Translations under genes and position numbers: made by a program | The notes under the pieces: model-generated | Databases searched by the model: none | What the model saw: only the letters and a program-made list of their open reading frames with translations | Told to the model about the DNA's origin: nothing | Assembly (NCBI GenBank): GCA_021775715.1 | Contig: JAJFHI010000379.1 | Coordinates: 1-13,727 of the forward strand | From: Hyphomicrobiaceae bacterium | Lineage (GTDB): Bacteria > Pseudomonadota > Alphaproteobacteria > Rhizobiales > Hyphomicrobiaceae | Length of the DNA: 13,727 bases | Direction: 5' to 3' | Shown here: positions 1 through 6,166 of the stretch, one piece after another | How the letters are laid out: each line of letters starts with the position of its first letter | How positions within the stretch are numbered: position 1 is the stretch's first letter

Positions 1-1
1 C

Positions 2-217
2 GCGCTAATTCCGGTGTTTTGGCTTGCGATATTGAAATTCTGGGGCTTCGCGTTCTATAATTTCACGGTCGCGCAACATTCATCGATGGTCTATCGGAGC
101 TGGGATACGTTAATGGCATTCTCTGATGGATTGAAAACGACAATGGTGATTTCAATCGCGATTGGCGTAGCATTTTTCTTACTTTCGCGGAGGTATAAGA
201 ACCGCGATGCAAGTTGA
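2..217 (+). CDS. C-terminal end of an unknown membrane protein (partial, 5' cut by window edge)
   Basis: The frame is open from the left edge to TGA at 215-217, leaving 71 residues of a protein whose start lies outside the window. The fragment begins with a very hydrophobic stretch (ALIPVFWLAILKFWGFAF), has a polar middle, then a clear membrane helix (TTMVISIAIGVAFFLLS), and ends in a positively charged tail (RRYKNRDAS), as expected for a cytoplasmic C-terminus after the last helix. A GTG at 14 could serve as a start but has no ribosome binding site in front of it, so a truncated longer gene is the better reading. I do not recognise the family. The next plus-strand gene is more than 900 bases away, so nothing suggests an operon downstream. 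Confidence 0.55.
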   Translation, partial: ALIPVFWLAILKFWGFAFYNFTVAQHSSMVYRSWDTLMAFSDGLKTTMVISIAIGVAFFLLSRRYKNRDAS

Positions 218-270
218 GGACTTGTGATGGCTTATGAGCCGTTAACAAGACGACCAAGGCCATCAATGAA

Positions 271-310
271 CTAACATTCAACCCGGACCAATCGATAGGG
301 GCAGATCACC
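271..310 (+). mobile_element. Possible terminal remnant of an IS3-family (IS407-like) element
   Basis: The stretch ending in CGGACCAATCGATAGGGGC then AGATCAC resembles, from memory, right ends of IS3-family elements, where an AACCCGGACCA block is followed by a GGGG(G)CAGATCA terminus. The open frame through it reads ELTFNPDQSIGADH, which fits the kind of read-through seen at such ends. No transposase and no matching left end is visible nearby, so at most this is a scar. The assignment rests on remembered similarity only. Confidence 0.25.
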
Positions 311-434
311 TGAGTCTTGGCATGCTGACGATCTCCAGTGTTGACGTTCGATATCACAACACACCCAGCACCGAAGCTATTCTCGTAGTTCATCCCGCTG
401 AGCGATCACTATTTCTGTTGGTTTTTTCCAGATT

Positions 435-686
435 TCAATCGCCGCCATCTCCGCCGCCATCTCCGTCACCGTCACTATCCCAAGCGCCACCCGTTTCCGA
501 GGGATCTTGGAGCGAAGTTCGTTCACCTCCATGCCATTCTACCCAAACATATACGCCATCTTCACGTCTATGCAGGGAACTGCGGCGGACTCTGTTTCGA
601 TAAAAAACGAAGCCAATTGCCGCGATCGCAAGAACCGCGCAAATAAGGCTGAACTGCCATCCGTTTTCGGAGTTACTACTCAGCAT
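435..686 (-). CDS. Small single-pass membrane protein with Asp/Gly-rich C-terminal tail
   Basis: This is an 83-residue protein on the minus strand. ATG at 686-684 is preceded by a strong GGAGGG (695-700) at 8-base spacing. Residues 11-29 form one membrane helix, followed by a basic stretch (YRNRVRRSSLHRR, 29-41) that would keep the C-terminal part in the cytoplasm by the positive-inside rule. The tail is almost only Gly and Asp (GGAWDSDGDGDGGGDGGD, 66-83). From memory, short alphaproteobacterial proteins with one helix and a (D)GGGD tail recur in many genomes without a known function. The good ribosome binding site and membrane pattern support a real gene. The GC-rich tail makes the opposite strand read as Pro/Ser-rich, which I take as a shadow. 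No operon partner is visible and the function is unknown. Confidence 0.75.
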   Translation of the reverse strand: MLSSNSENGWQFSLICAVLAIAAIGFVFYRNRVRRSSLHRREDGVYVWVEWHGGERTSLQDPSETGGAWDSDGDGDGGGDGGD

Positions 687-1135
687 CTAATCTTCCCTCC
701 ACTCGATTAAAATTATGCACATGGTGGACATTAGATGACTTTGCAGCATCTGGAGAAGGGCTCTTTCCTAACCGTGGCCGCACACGATAATATTCGCGTT
801 ATCACCCCACTGTTCCCCGTCAAAGCCTATGAGACAGACTGCGGTGCTTTACTAAAGGAGGTTTTCTGGCTCATCGTGATCCAATGAGGGATGACGAATG
901 ACAAAGAGACCAGAGCAGCCAATGTAATGACGGTGCATGCGGGTAGAGGGACAGCAATGTTCGGGTCAAAAAATGCAGCACTATTTCAAAATTTTATGAC
1001 AGACTTGGCACCCCACTCCGTCCGCCACTCCTCAGGACAAAACTGACTGAGCACATCACCTTCCATCAACTGTTGGTCCATCGTTATCTTAGGGTCGACC
1101 AAGCAAGTGTAGAAATTTGCACAAGGAAAACAGCT
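687..1135. other. Gene-poor interval containing one copy of a 68-bp repeat
   Basis: No convincing gene is seen between the minus-strand small membrane protein and pcaD. The left part (687-720) should hold the promoter of the minus-strand gene. A 68-base sequence at 830-897 recurs at 7196-7263. A 51-codon frame (ATG 891, stop 1044-1046) starts at the end of that repeat but has no properly spaced ribosome binding site. The remainder shows no recognisable transposase, RNA gene or clear terminator. Confidence 0.6.
830..897 (+). repeat. 68-bp repeat, copy 1 (probable left end of an IS element)
   Basis: From TGAGACAGACTG to GAGGGATGACGA this matches 7196-7263 at 63 of 68 positions without gaps. 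It includes an AAAGGAGG box (854-861) like a strong ribosome binding site. The copies diverge immediately after ATGACGA. Copy 2 continues into a transposase fragment, which is why I read the repeat as the 5' end of an insertion sequence. Copy 1 has no transposase attached, so it would be a solo end left by deletion. Confidence 0.7.
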
Positions 1136-1930
1136 ATGCCCCTAGCAAATGTCAACGGAGTGAGTTTGCACTATGAGCTAAGTGGTCTGGACAATGGACC
1201 ACCACTCCTTTTTTCCAATGCGCTGGGAACCGACCACACTATATGGGACAAACAGGCCACGGCCCTGTCGGCCAACTATCGCGTCATCCGTTATGACACG
1301 CGCGGACATGGCAAGAGCGGTTATGAGACAAGCTACAAGAGTGTCGGCGTTCTCGCAGACGACGCACTGGCTTTGCTCGATCACCTCGATATCAAACACA
1401 CACACTTCTGCGGTTTGTCGCTTGGCGGTCTAACGGGGCAAGCCATCGCGTTGACCGCTCCGCAACGGCTAATTTCACTAACGTTGGCAAACACTGGAGC
1501 ACATATTCCAACGCGCGGTAGGTGGGACGAACGCATTGCAGATGTCGAAAAATATGGTCTTACGGCTGTCACACCGAAGGTGATTGAGCGTTGGTTTACG
1601 CCAACATTCCGCGCGCGTGAAGCTGATCGCTTTAAGGTCTTTCAAAAACGATACGGTAATGTTGCAGATTCCAAAGGTTACATCGCCTGCTGCATCGCCG
1701 TGCGCGATGCTGACTTTCGATCGCAGCTGTCAGAGATCACAACACCAACTCTCGTGATCGCAGGCGACGAAGATATTGCAACCCCCACTGCACTCGCACA
1801 AGAACTGGCCGTCGACATTCCCTTAGCACGCCTTGAGATCATCTCGCCGGCCGCGCATTTGTCGAATCTTGAACAACCTGACGACTTCAACAAGTTACTC
1901 GCCGAGCACTTGAAATCCAATTCCGTTTAG
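1136..1930 (+). CDS. pcaD: 3-oxoadipate enol-lactonase-like alpha/beta hydrolase
   Basis: This is a 264-residue cytoplasmic alpha/beta hydrolase. The catalytic triad is visible: Ser95 in the nucleophile elbow GLSLGG (93-98), Asp213 in AGDEDIATP (209-217), and His241 in AAHLSNLEQP. The oxyanion-hole region SNALGTDHTIWD (27-38) and the YDTRGHGKS block (53-61) are typical of PcaD, which hydrolyses 3-oxoadipate enol-lactone to 3-oxoadipate in the beta-ketoadipate pathway. The length matches the family (about 260). I chose ATG 1136 over the in-frame start at 1073 because AAGGA (1123-1127) precedes it at 8 bases and homologues start with an M-x-x-A-x-VNG segment. The gene stands alone: no pcaB, pcaC, pcaH/G or pcaI/J is in the window. 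A related lactonase or esterase activity cannot be excluded. Confidence 0.88.
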   Translation: MPLANVNGVSLHYELSGLDNGPPLLFSNALGTDHTIWDKQATALSANYRVIRYDTRGHGKSGYETSYKSVGVLADDALALLDHLDIKHTHFCGLSLGGLTGQAIALTAPQRLISLTLANTGAHIPTRGRWDERIADVEKYGLTAVTPKVIERWFTPTFRAREADRFKVFQKRYGNVADSKGYIACCIAVRDADFRSQLSEITTPTLVIAGDEDIATPTALAQELAVDIPLARLEIISPAAHLSNLEQPDDFNKLLAEHLKSNSV

Positions 1931-2033
1931 AAAAAGTAATATCGAGTATTCGAAGGCTGCGATGATCACAGATCTGCGCCTTGTTTTCTTTCCCTGCCCG
2001 GGCTCTTTAATTGAGAATTCGCGGGTATTACCC

Positions 2034-2063
2034 CTCGGGCTGGCGGCTTGCGCGATCCCCGAG
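2034..2063. terminator. Weak hairpin downstream of pcaD
   Basis: CTCGGG (2034-2039) can pair with CCCGAG (2058-2063) across an 18-base loop. It lies about 100 bases after the pcaD stop. There is no T-run directly after the stem, so this is a poor intrinsic terminator and may be chance pairing in GC-rich DNA. Confidence 0.2.
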
Positions 2064-2096
2064 CCCAACATGGCGACAACAAAGAGAATGTCACTC

Positions 2097-2127
2097 CATA
2101 TAAAGCGGGGTCAGTCCAATCTGTTTA
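2097..2127. mobile_element. Possible mobile-element-associated motif (AAAGCGGGGTCAG)
   Basis: The string TATAAAGCGGGGTCAG at 2099-2114 recalls sequences that, from memory, accompany REP-associated (IS200-like) tyrosine transposase genes in many proteobacteria. It occurs once here and no transposase is next to it, so this is only a hint of a decayed element between pcaD and the next gene. Confidence 0.2.
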
Positions 2128-2132
2128 ATTCT

Positions 2133-2468
2133 TTATTCTAGAGTCATATTGTGAAATTCGTTCGCCAACGAACCACTGCTCGGCTCTTCTGTATTGGTGA
2201 TCCGAACGCTGAAAGAAACCTTCGTTCCTATTAGTCTATTTCTGGCCGATGCCGCATTCTCAGCACATAAATTTTCACACCAATTTTCGTAGCAAACACC
2301 AAATAAACGCTTTCCATTCTCATCCCGAACAGCAAAATTTGTGGCATCACCGCAGTCAACTTCAATTATGGTGCCAGTAACACGCATTTCGGCAGCGTAT
2401 GTCGGGGAAGAAAGTACAAAACCTGCTAGTAGCAAACAAATATTCGTCAGCAGTTTGGTTCTTTTCAT
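2133..2468 (-). CDS. Small exported protein with four cysteines, unknown function
   Basis: This is a 111-residue protein with a classical Sec signal peptide: KRTK, a hydrophobic core (residues 6-21), then a likely signal peptidase I site after SPTYA (A25/A26). The mature part is about 86 residues. It starts with RVTGTIIEVDC and ends in a strand-like segment (KVSFSVRITN), suggesting a small beta-barrel or OB-like fold, but I do not recognise a family. Four cysteines remain after cleavage (Cys39, 59, 64, 68), with Cys59/64/68 closely spaced, fitting disulfide bonds in the periplasm. The start at 2468 has GAAGGTG a few bases upstream. The gene follows the minus-strand cysteine-rich gene at 2578-3063 by 109 bases and could be co-transcribed with it. 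Confidence 0.75.
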   Translation of the reverse strand: MKRTKLLTNICLLLAGFVLSSPTYAAEMRVTGTIIEVDCGDATNFAVRDENGKRLFGVCYENWCENLCAENAASARNRLIGTKVSFSVRITNTEEPSSGSLANEFHNMTLE

Positions 2469-2577
2469 ATCAACACCTTCGCGACCGGTTGTTGTATTTA
2501 TCAGTAGGTCGAATTTGGACTACGAACTAGTCCTATGCAACCTTCAGTTAAGGGCATTGTTTCCTTGAGACTGAAGC

Positions 2578-3063
2578 CTAGCAATTTCTGAAACACTCGA
2601 GTTGGCGCGTTCTGCAGTCTTCGCCAGCATCTCGTGCGGTGGCCTTCTCTCCTGTTCGTTTGTAATTTCGTTGCGCTTTGGCTGTGCAGCTCTCATGCTT
2701 TTCGTTGCACTGCTTGCGACATACGTTCGTGCCAGCACTTTGCCCGGTCTGGTTTTGATCCCCGGGCTTCCAGCCATCGACAACGACGATTGTTCCCATC
2801 TCGTCATTGTTGTCGTAGCGGGTGATATACAGCGTGTCTTCGCGCGCGAGTAGATTACGAGCTAAAAATGGACCATCGCGGGGTTCAATGACGCGTAGAA
2901 TGGACAAGTCATCGGCGGATAAGATCCAGATCAAGCCGTGTCGACCGACAGCAATCACATAGTCACTCTCAACGGTTACCGATTGGACGGTCTGTTCAGG
3001 AAGCAGGACACGGGCTATTTCTTCTTCCGGAAACCTTTTGGGAGAGTGTTTGCGTTGCGGCAT
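2578..3063 (-). CDS. Unknown protein: beta-propeller-like half plus mirror-symmetric cysteine hairpin; possibly 5'-truncated
   Basis: This is a 161-residue frame. Residues 26-97 alternate strands and turns (SDYVIAVGRHGLIWILSADD, later DTLYITRYDN) in the manner of one or two beta-propeller blades. Residues 115-161 are helical and charged with six cysteines in a mirrored pattern: C115-x3-C119-x6-C126, then C150-x6-C157-x3-C161. This could form an antiparallel helix pair stapled by three disulfides. There is no signal peptide and no good ribosome binding site before ATG 3063-3061, and an in-frame stop lies two codons upstream. Disulfide-type cysteines without an export signal, plus an IS relic only about 70 bases upstream, suggest the original N-terminus was lost. 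I recognise no family; the gene may be real, or the expressed or silent remainder of a longer exported protein. Confidence 0.55.
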   Translation of the reverse strand: MPQRKHSPKRFPEEEIARVLLPEQTVQSVTVESDYVIAVGRHGLIWILSADDLSILRVIEPRDGPFLARNLLAREDTLYITRYDNNDEMGTIVVVDGWKPGDQNQTGQSAGTNVCRKQCNEKHESCTAKAQRNYKRTGEKATARDAGEDCRTRQLECFRNC

Positions 3064-3131
3064 CGTCTAGTGACGTGCACGATAAGTGCCTGAAGTTGCC
3101 TTGATCCCAATACGAATGAGATCACTTGTTC

Positions 3132-3206
3132 TTACGACGACAGGTGAAACTCGAGCTCACGCAACAACCGCAAAATATCTTCATTCGAATATCGCTTTCG
3201 AGTCAT
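3132..3206 (-). pseudogene. Relic of an IS3-family transposase OrfA (first 24 residues only)
   Basis: On the minus strand ATG 3206-3204 opens a 24-codon frame beginning MTRKRYSNEDILRLLREL, ended by TAA at 3134-3132. This matches, from memory, the N-terminus of IS3-family OrfA helix-turn-helix proteins (M-x-RKR-Y/H-S/T-x-E-x-I-x-x-x-LR). A GGAGG (3215-3219) sits at the correct distance, as in an intact element. The rest of OrfA, all of OrfB and both clear ends are missing, so this is a deletion scar. It lies between the divergent cysteine-rich gene and the DUF6653-like gene, and its leader abuts the upstream region of the latter. Confidence 0.6.
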
Positions 3207-3286
3207 CAAACCATCCTCCGCAGCTTGGTAGAGTTTTACAAAAATAATGACTCAGTTTTAAGTGGGAAGGACACGGGGAGTAGCAA

Positions 3287-3793
3287 ATGGATTACGGCCG
3301 ATTCTTAGAGAAGCTGATGGTTATGGATGACGTGGCTTGGAAACGTCATGCGAACCCTTGGAGTGTTTGGACGCGTGTCGCGATTCTGCCGCTCTTCGTT
3401 TTGGCAATCTGGAGCCGGGCATGGCTCGGCGCTTGGATCGCCATACCAATACTCTTGCTAGTCGTATGGACCTACTTAAACCCACGTGCGTTTCCCAAAC
3501 CGGTGACGACAAAAAGCTGGGCATCGCAGGCGACGTTCGGCGAGCGGGTCTGGCTCAATCGTAACGCCAAGCCGATACCCGCTCATCATGTCCGGGTCGC
3601 GCATATCCTCAGCGGGCTGTCGGCTCTGTCTCTCATTCCAATGATGTACGGCTTGTACGCATATCAACCGGTGGCCACGTGTTTAGGCTTGATCTTACTA
3701 ATCGTCAGCAAGTTCTGGTTTCTCGACCGGATGGTGTGGCTGTATCAGGACAGCAAGGACGACGATGAAGAATATAGTTCCTGGCTCTATTGA
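3287..3793 (+). CDS. DUF6653-like membrane protein
   Basis: This is a 168-residue polytopic membrane protein. A short N-terminal region ends in the signature HANPWSVWTR (21-30), followed by two membrane helices (about 31-47 and 48-64) and an NPRAFPKP segment (65-72). A conserved-looking GERVWLNR block (85-92) follows, then two more helices (about 105-123 and 127-145), and an acidic tail (KDDDEEY). The HANPWS-x-x-TR and NPRxFP pattern fits the uncharacterised DUF6653 family as I remember it. ATG 3287 is preceded by GGGGAG at 6 bases. The stop is 13 bases from the flavin monooxygenase start, so the two are very likely one operon. Its role is unknown; association with an oxidative enzyme at the membrane is only an inference from the pairing. 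Confidence 0.85.
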   Translation: MDYGRFLEKLMVMDDVAWKRHANPWSVWTRVAILPLFVLAIWSRAWLGAWIAIPILLLVVWTYLNPRAFPKPVTTKSWASQATFGERVWLNRNAKPIPAHHVRVAHILSGLSALSLIPMMYGLYAYQPVATCLGLILLIVSKFWFLDRMVWLYQDSKDDDEEYSSWLY

Positions 3794-3795
3794 GG
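3792..3795 (+). promoter_or_regulatory. Ribosome binding site deciding the monooxygenase start
   Basis: GAGG overlaps the stop of the upstream gene and lies 11 bases before ATG 3807. It favours 3807 over the in-frame ATG at 3765, which would overlap the upstream gene and put 14 extra residues before the FAD-binding strand. Confidence 0.6.
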
Positions 3796-3806
3796 TTCGC
3801 CACAAA

Positions 3807-5018
3807 ATGAAAATTGCAATCAACGGATGTGGAGTTGCCGGGCCGACGCTGGCGTGGTGGTTACAAAAATATGGACATGAACCCGTGTTGTTCGATCAAG
3901 CCCCGGGTCTTCGCACCGGCGGTTATATCATCGATTTCTGGGGAACCGGTTATGACGTTGCCGACAAGATGGGTTTGGTTGCCAGTTTGAAAGACGACGC
4001 CTATTTCATTAAGCACGTGCGAACGGTTACGGCGGGTGGATTTACGGCCTCGTCGCTGAACACAAGCGCCTTCCACGATTTCACCAATGGCCGCTATCTA
4101 AGTATCGCGCGCAGCGATCTTTCTAAACACATCTATCAAGCTTGTGACGGCATCGAAACACACTTCGCCACTTCAGTCACCGACATCCAGGATCAAGGCG
4201 ACAAAGTCAGGATAGAGCTGTCGGACGGTCGTCAGGACGTGTTCGACCTGGTCGTTGGTGCCGACGGACTGCATTCGCATGTCAGAGCACTCACTTTCGG
4301 TCCGCAAGAGCAATTCGAAAAACATATCGGGTTCTATGTCGCGGCGTTCATTCTCCCTGGCTATTTTCCGCGCGATGAACTGGCTTATGTTTCGCACACC
4401 CGACCGGGGCGCCAGATCTCACGCGTGGCGCTGCGTGGTGACCAGACATTGTTTCTATTTGTTTTCTCGAAAAAATTTGTGACTGAGCAACCGGTCGGTG
4501 AGGCGGCTGAAAAGACGCTGTTGCGCGATATCTACGGGAACATGGGTTGGGAGGCTAATGCAATCCTGTCTCGGATGGACGAGGTGCGCGATGTCTATTT
4601 CGACCGGGTGAGTCAGATCAAAATGCCGGCCTGGACCAAGGGCCGTGTCGCACTGGTCGGTGACGCGGCGGCCTGTGTCTCGCTATTGGCAGGCGAAGGT
4701 ACCGGGTTGGCGATGACAGAGGCTTACATTCTTGCAGGTGAACTACAAAGAACAGACGGCGATTATGTGGCTGCCTTTCATGCCTATCAAGAGCGATTGC
4801 AGCAATACCTTACTCGCAAGCAAGAAGCGGCATTGAAATTCGCAGGGTTCTTTGCTCCCCAAAATTGGTTCTGGTTGGTGGCACGAGACGTAATGATGAA
4901 TTTGACCTCGGTACCAATTCTGGGAAAGAAACTGCTTGCGGGTAGCTTCCAGTCTGATCTGGACTTGCCGTCTTATGACATGCCCCTGAATCCTCAAAGA
5001 CAAGAGATGGACAATTAG
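3807..5018 (+). CDS. FAD-dependent (group A) aromatic-type monooxygenase
   Basis: This is a 403-residue soluble flavoprotein of the PHBH/TetX-like class. It begins directly with the dinucleotide-binding fold: MKIAINGCGVAGPTLAWWL with GxGxxG at 7-12 and the strand-ending acidic residue Asp30 (VLFDQ). The second FAD/NAD(P)H motif, VVGADGLHSHVR (149-160), carries the DG pair (153-154). The third, ALVGDAAACVSLLAGEGTGLA (282-302), carries the GD pair (285-286) that contacts the FAD ribityl chain. Such enzymes use NAD(P)H and O2 to hydroxylate or epoxidise small, often aromatic substrates. The substrate cannot be read from the sequence. A C-terminal helical extension (about 345-385) ends the protein. 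It is the second gene of an operon with the DUF6653-like membrane protein. A TetX-like role against antibiotics is possible but nothing specific supports it. Confidence 0.9.
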   Translation: MKIAINGCGVAGPTLAWWLQKYGHEPVLFDQAPGLRTGGYIIDFWGTGYDVADKMGLVASLKDDAYFIKHVRTVTAGGFTASSLNTSAFHDFTNGRYLSIARSDLSKHIYQACDGIETHFATSVTDIQDQGDKVRIELSDGRQDVFDLVVGADGLHSHVRALTFGPQEQFEKHIGFYVAAFILPGYFPRDELAYVSHTRPGRQISRVALRGDQTLFLFVFSKKFVTEQPVGEAAEKTLLRDIYGNMGWEANAILSRMDEVRDVYFDRVSQIKMPAWTKGRVALVGDAAACVSLLAGEGTGLAMTEAYILAGELQRTDGDYVAAFHAYQERLQQYLTRKQEAALKFAGFFAPQNWFWLVARDVMMNLTSVPILGKKLLAGSFQSDLDLPSYDMPLNPQRQEMDN

Positions 5019-5170
5019 AATGTCCGCTTCTGAAGATGCAGAAGTCGCAACAATCGCCATGCTTCGGGCGCAGCGTCACGCCGCATCCCTTGCAAGGATA
5101 GAGCCCAACACACGCATCAGTCATCGAAAACGAGCCCGTCAGCACTGCCGCGAAAGAGACGGGTCTCGTC

Positions 5171-6166
5171 TCAATCCGTTAACGTCCGCACCAAACGGAA
5201 GCCCAGATCGTGGCTGCGCTCGCCAGCGGGGTTGAACAGGCGGTTTGCCGAACGCAGCAGCTGTGGCGACAAGACCCACGACCCACCACGAATAACGCGC
5301 CGCCCGGCGTCAATTTCGTTACGTGCAGTGGTCCGGGCCGCACCATCGCTCGGTGCATGAGCGTAGCTGTCATTCCACACATCCTCGCACCATTCCCAGA
5401 CGTTGCCATGAACTTGGAAAAGGCCCCATGGGTTCGCGGCAAAGCAATCAACCGGCACGCTGCCCTTGCGATAGCATCCCTGTTTGCCACCGCCAAATGT
5501 GTGGTTGCCATCGTAGTTCGCATCCGAAGTTGCAATCGAATTGCCCCACCAGAATGGCGTCACGCTACCTGCACGGGTCACATACTCACGCTCCGCTTCG
5601 CTTGGCAGCCGATAACGTTTTCCTGACTTTGCCGTCAGCCACGCCCCATATGCGTTTGCATCGTGCCAGCAAATGCACACCACCGGGTGATCGTCATCTT
5701 GATCAAATCCCGGTACGGTCCAAGCAGCGTTGGGATTGCGCTCGAACGCGTTGCCGGTCCAAACATAAGCGCCGATTTGGACCTCGTGGCCCGTATCGCG
5801 CACAAACTCAGCGAACTGGCCGCGCGTGATTGCGTGACGGCTGACGGCGAACGGTTCAGCGATGGTAACGGTTCGTTGCGGCCCCTCCGTCTCCCACCAA
5901 TCCGTGTCATCCGGATAAACTCCAGTTGTGCCGTTCGGATAGGCTTTGCTAAGTGCGGCGATGTCGTCAGGCGCCGAACCCATGGTGAAGCGACCGGCAG
6001 GAACAACAACCATCTCCGGGCCGCGTGCGATATCCTGGAACCATTCTGTCCGGCCTGCGCAGGGTGAAAACCGACCGTCGTTCGAATTTGTGAGATAGGG
6101 TGCGTCGACAATAATTGGGGCATCACGGTGCACCGGAACGTCAAGTGCGTCAGATTTTCGTGACAT
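5171..6166 (-). CDS. Formylglycine-generating-enzyme-like (SUMF1 fold) protein lacking the catalytic cysteines
   Basis: This is a 331-residue protein spanning a full FGE-sulfatase (SUMF1) domain. The blocks in order are VPAGRFTMGS (55-64), EGPQRTVTIAEPFAVSRHAIT (94-114), HPVVCICWHDANAYGAWL (160-177), RLPSEAEREYVTRAG (186-200), NPWGLFQVHGNVWEWCEDVW (245-264), RRVIRGGSWVLSPQLLRSAN (289-308) and GFRLVR (322-327). True FGEs have two copper-binding cysteines in the block after RGGS (GGSF-x-C-x4-C); here that block reads GGSWVLSPQLLRSAN with none. The fold is kept but sulfatase activation is unlikely. The family also includes proteins such as NirV, PvdO and EgtB-type domains. ATG 6166 is chosen because GAGGAG (6174-6179) precedes it at 7 bases; an in-frame start at 6268 lacks one. 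There is no signal peptide from this start. No sulfatase gene is nearby. Confidence 0.9.
   Translation of the reverse strand: MSRKSDALDVPVHRDAPIIVDAPYLTNSNDGRFSPCAGRTEWFQDIARGPEMVVVPAGRFTMGSAPDDIAALSKAYPNGTTGVYPDDTDWWETEGPQRTVTIAEPFAVSRHAITRGQFAEFVRDTGHEVQIGAYVWTGNAFERNPNAAWTVPGFDQDDDHPVVCICWHDANAYGAWLTAKSGKRYRLPSEAEREYVTRAGSVTPFWWGNSIATSDANYDGNHTFGGGKQGCYRKGSVPVDCFAANPWGLFQVHGNVWEWCEDVWNDSYAHAPSDGAARTTARNEIDAGRRVIRGGSWVLSPQLLRSANRLFNPAGERSHDLGFRLVRTLTD

Noticed and set aside
891..1046. 51-codon frame starting at the end of repeat copy 1
   Set aside because: The AGGAGG box of the repeat is about 29 bases away, too far, and the peptide resembles neither a transposase nor a known small protein.
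2544..2807. Minus-strand 87-codon frame inside the cysteine-rich gene
   Set aside because: It overlaps in another frame; the chosen frame has a patterned cysteine array while this one has no features.
3126..3308. Plus-strand 60-codon frame
   Set aside because: It is antisense to the OrfA relic and overlaps the start and ribosome binding site of the DUF6653-like gene; no start signal or family resemblance.
5020..5235. Plus-strand 71-codon frame beginning one base after the monooxygenase stop
   Set aside because: The position suggests coupling, but there is no ribosome binding site, the composition is Arg/Ala/Ser-rich without domain features, and its end runs antisense into the FGE-like gene.
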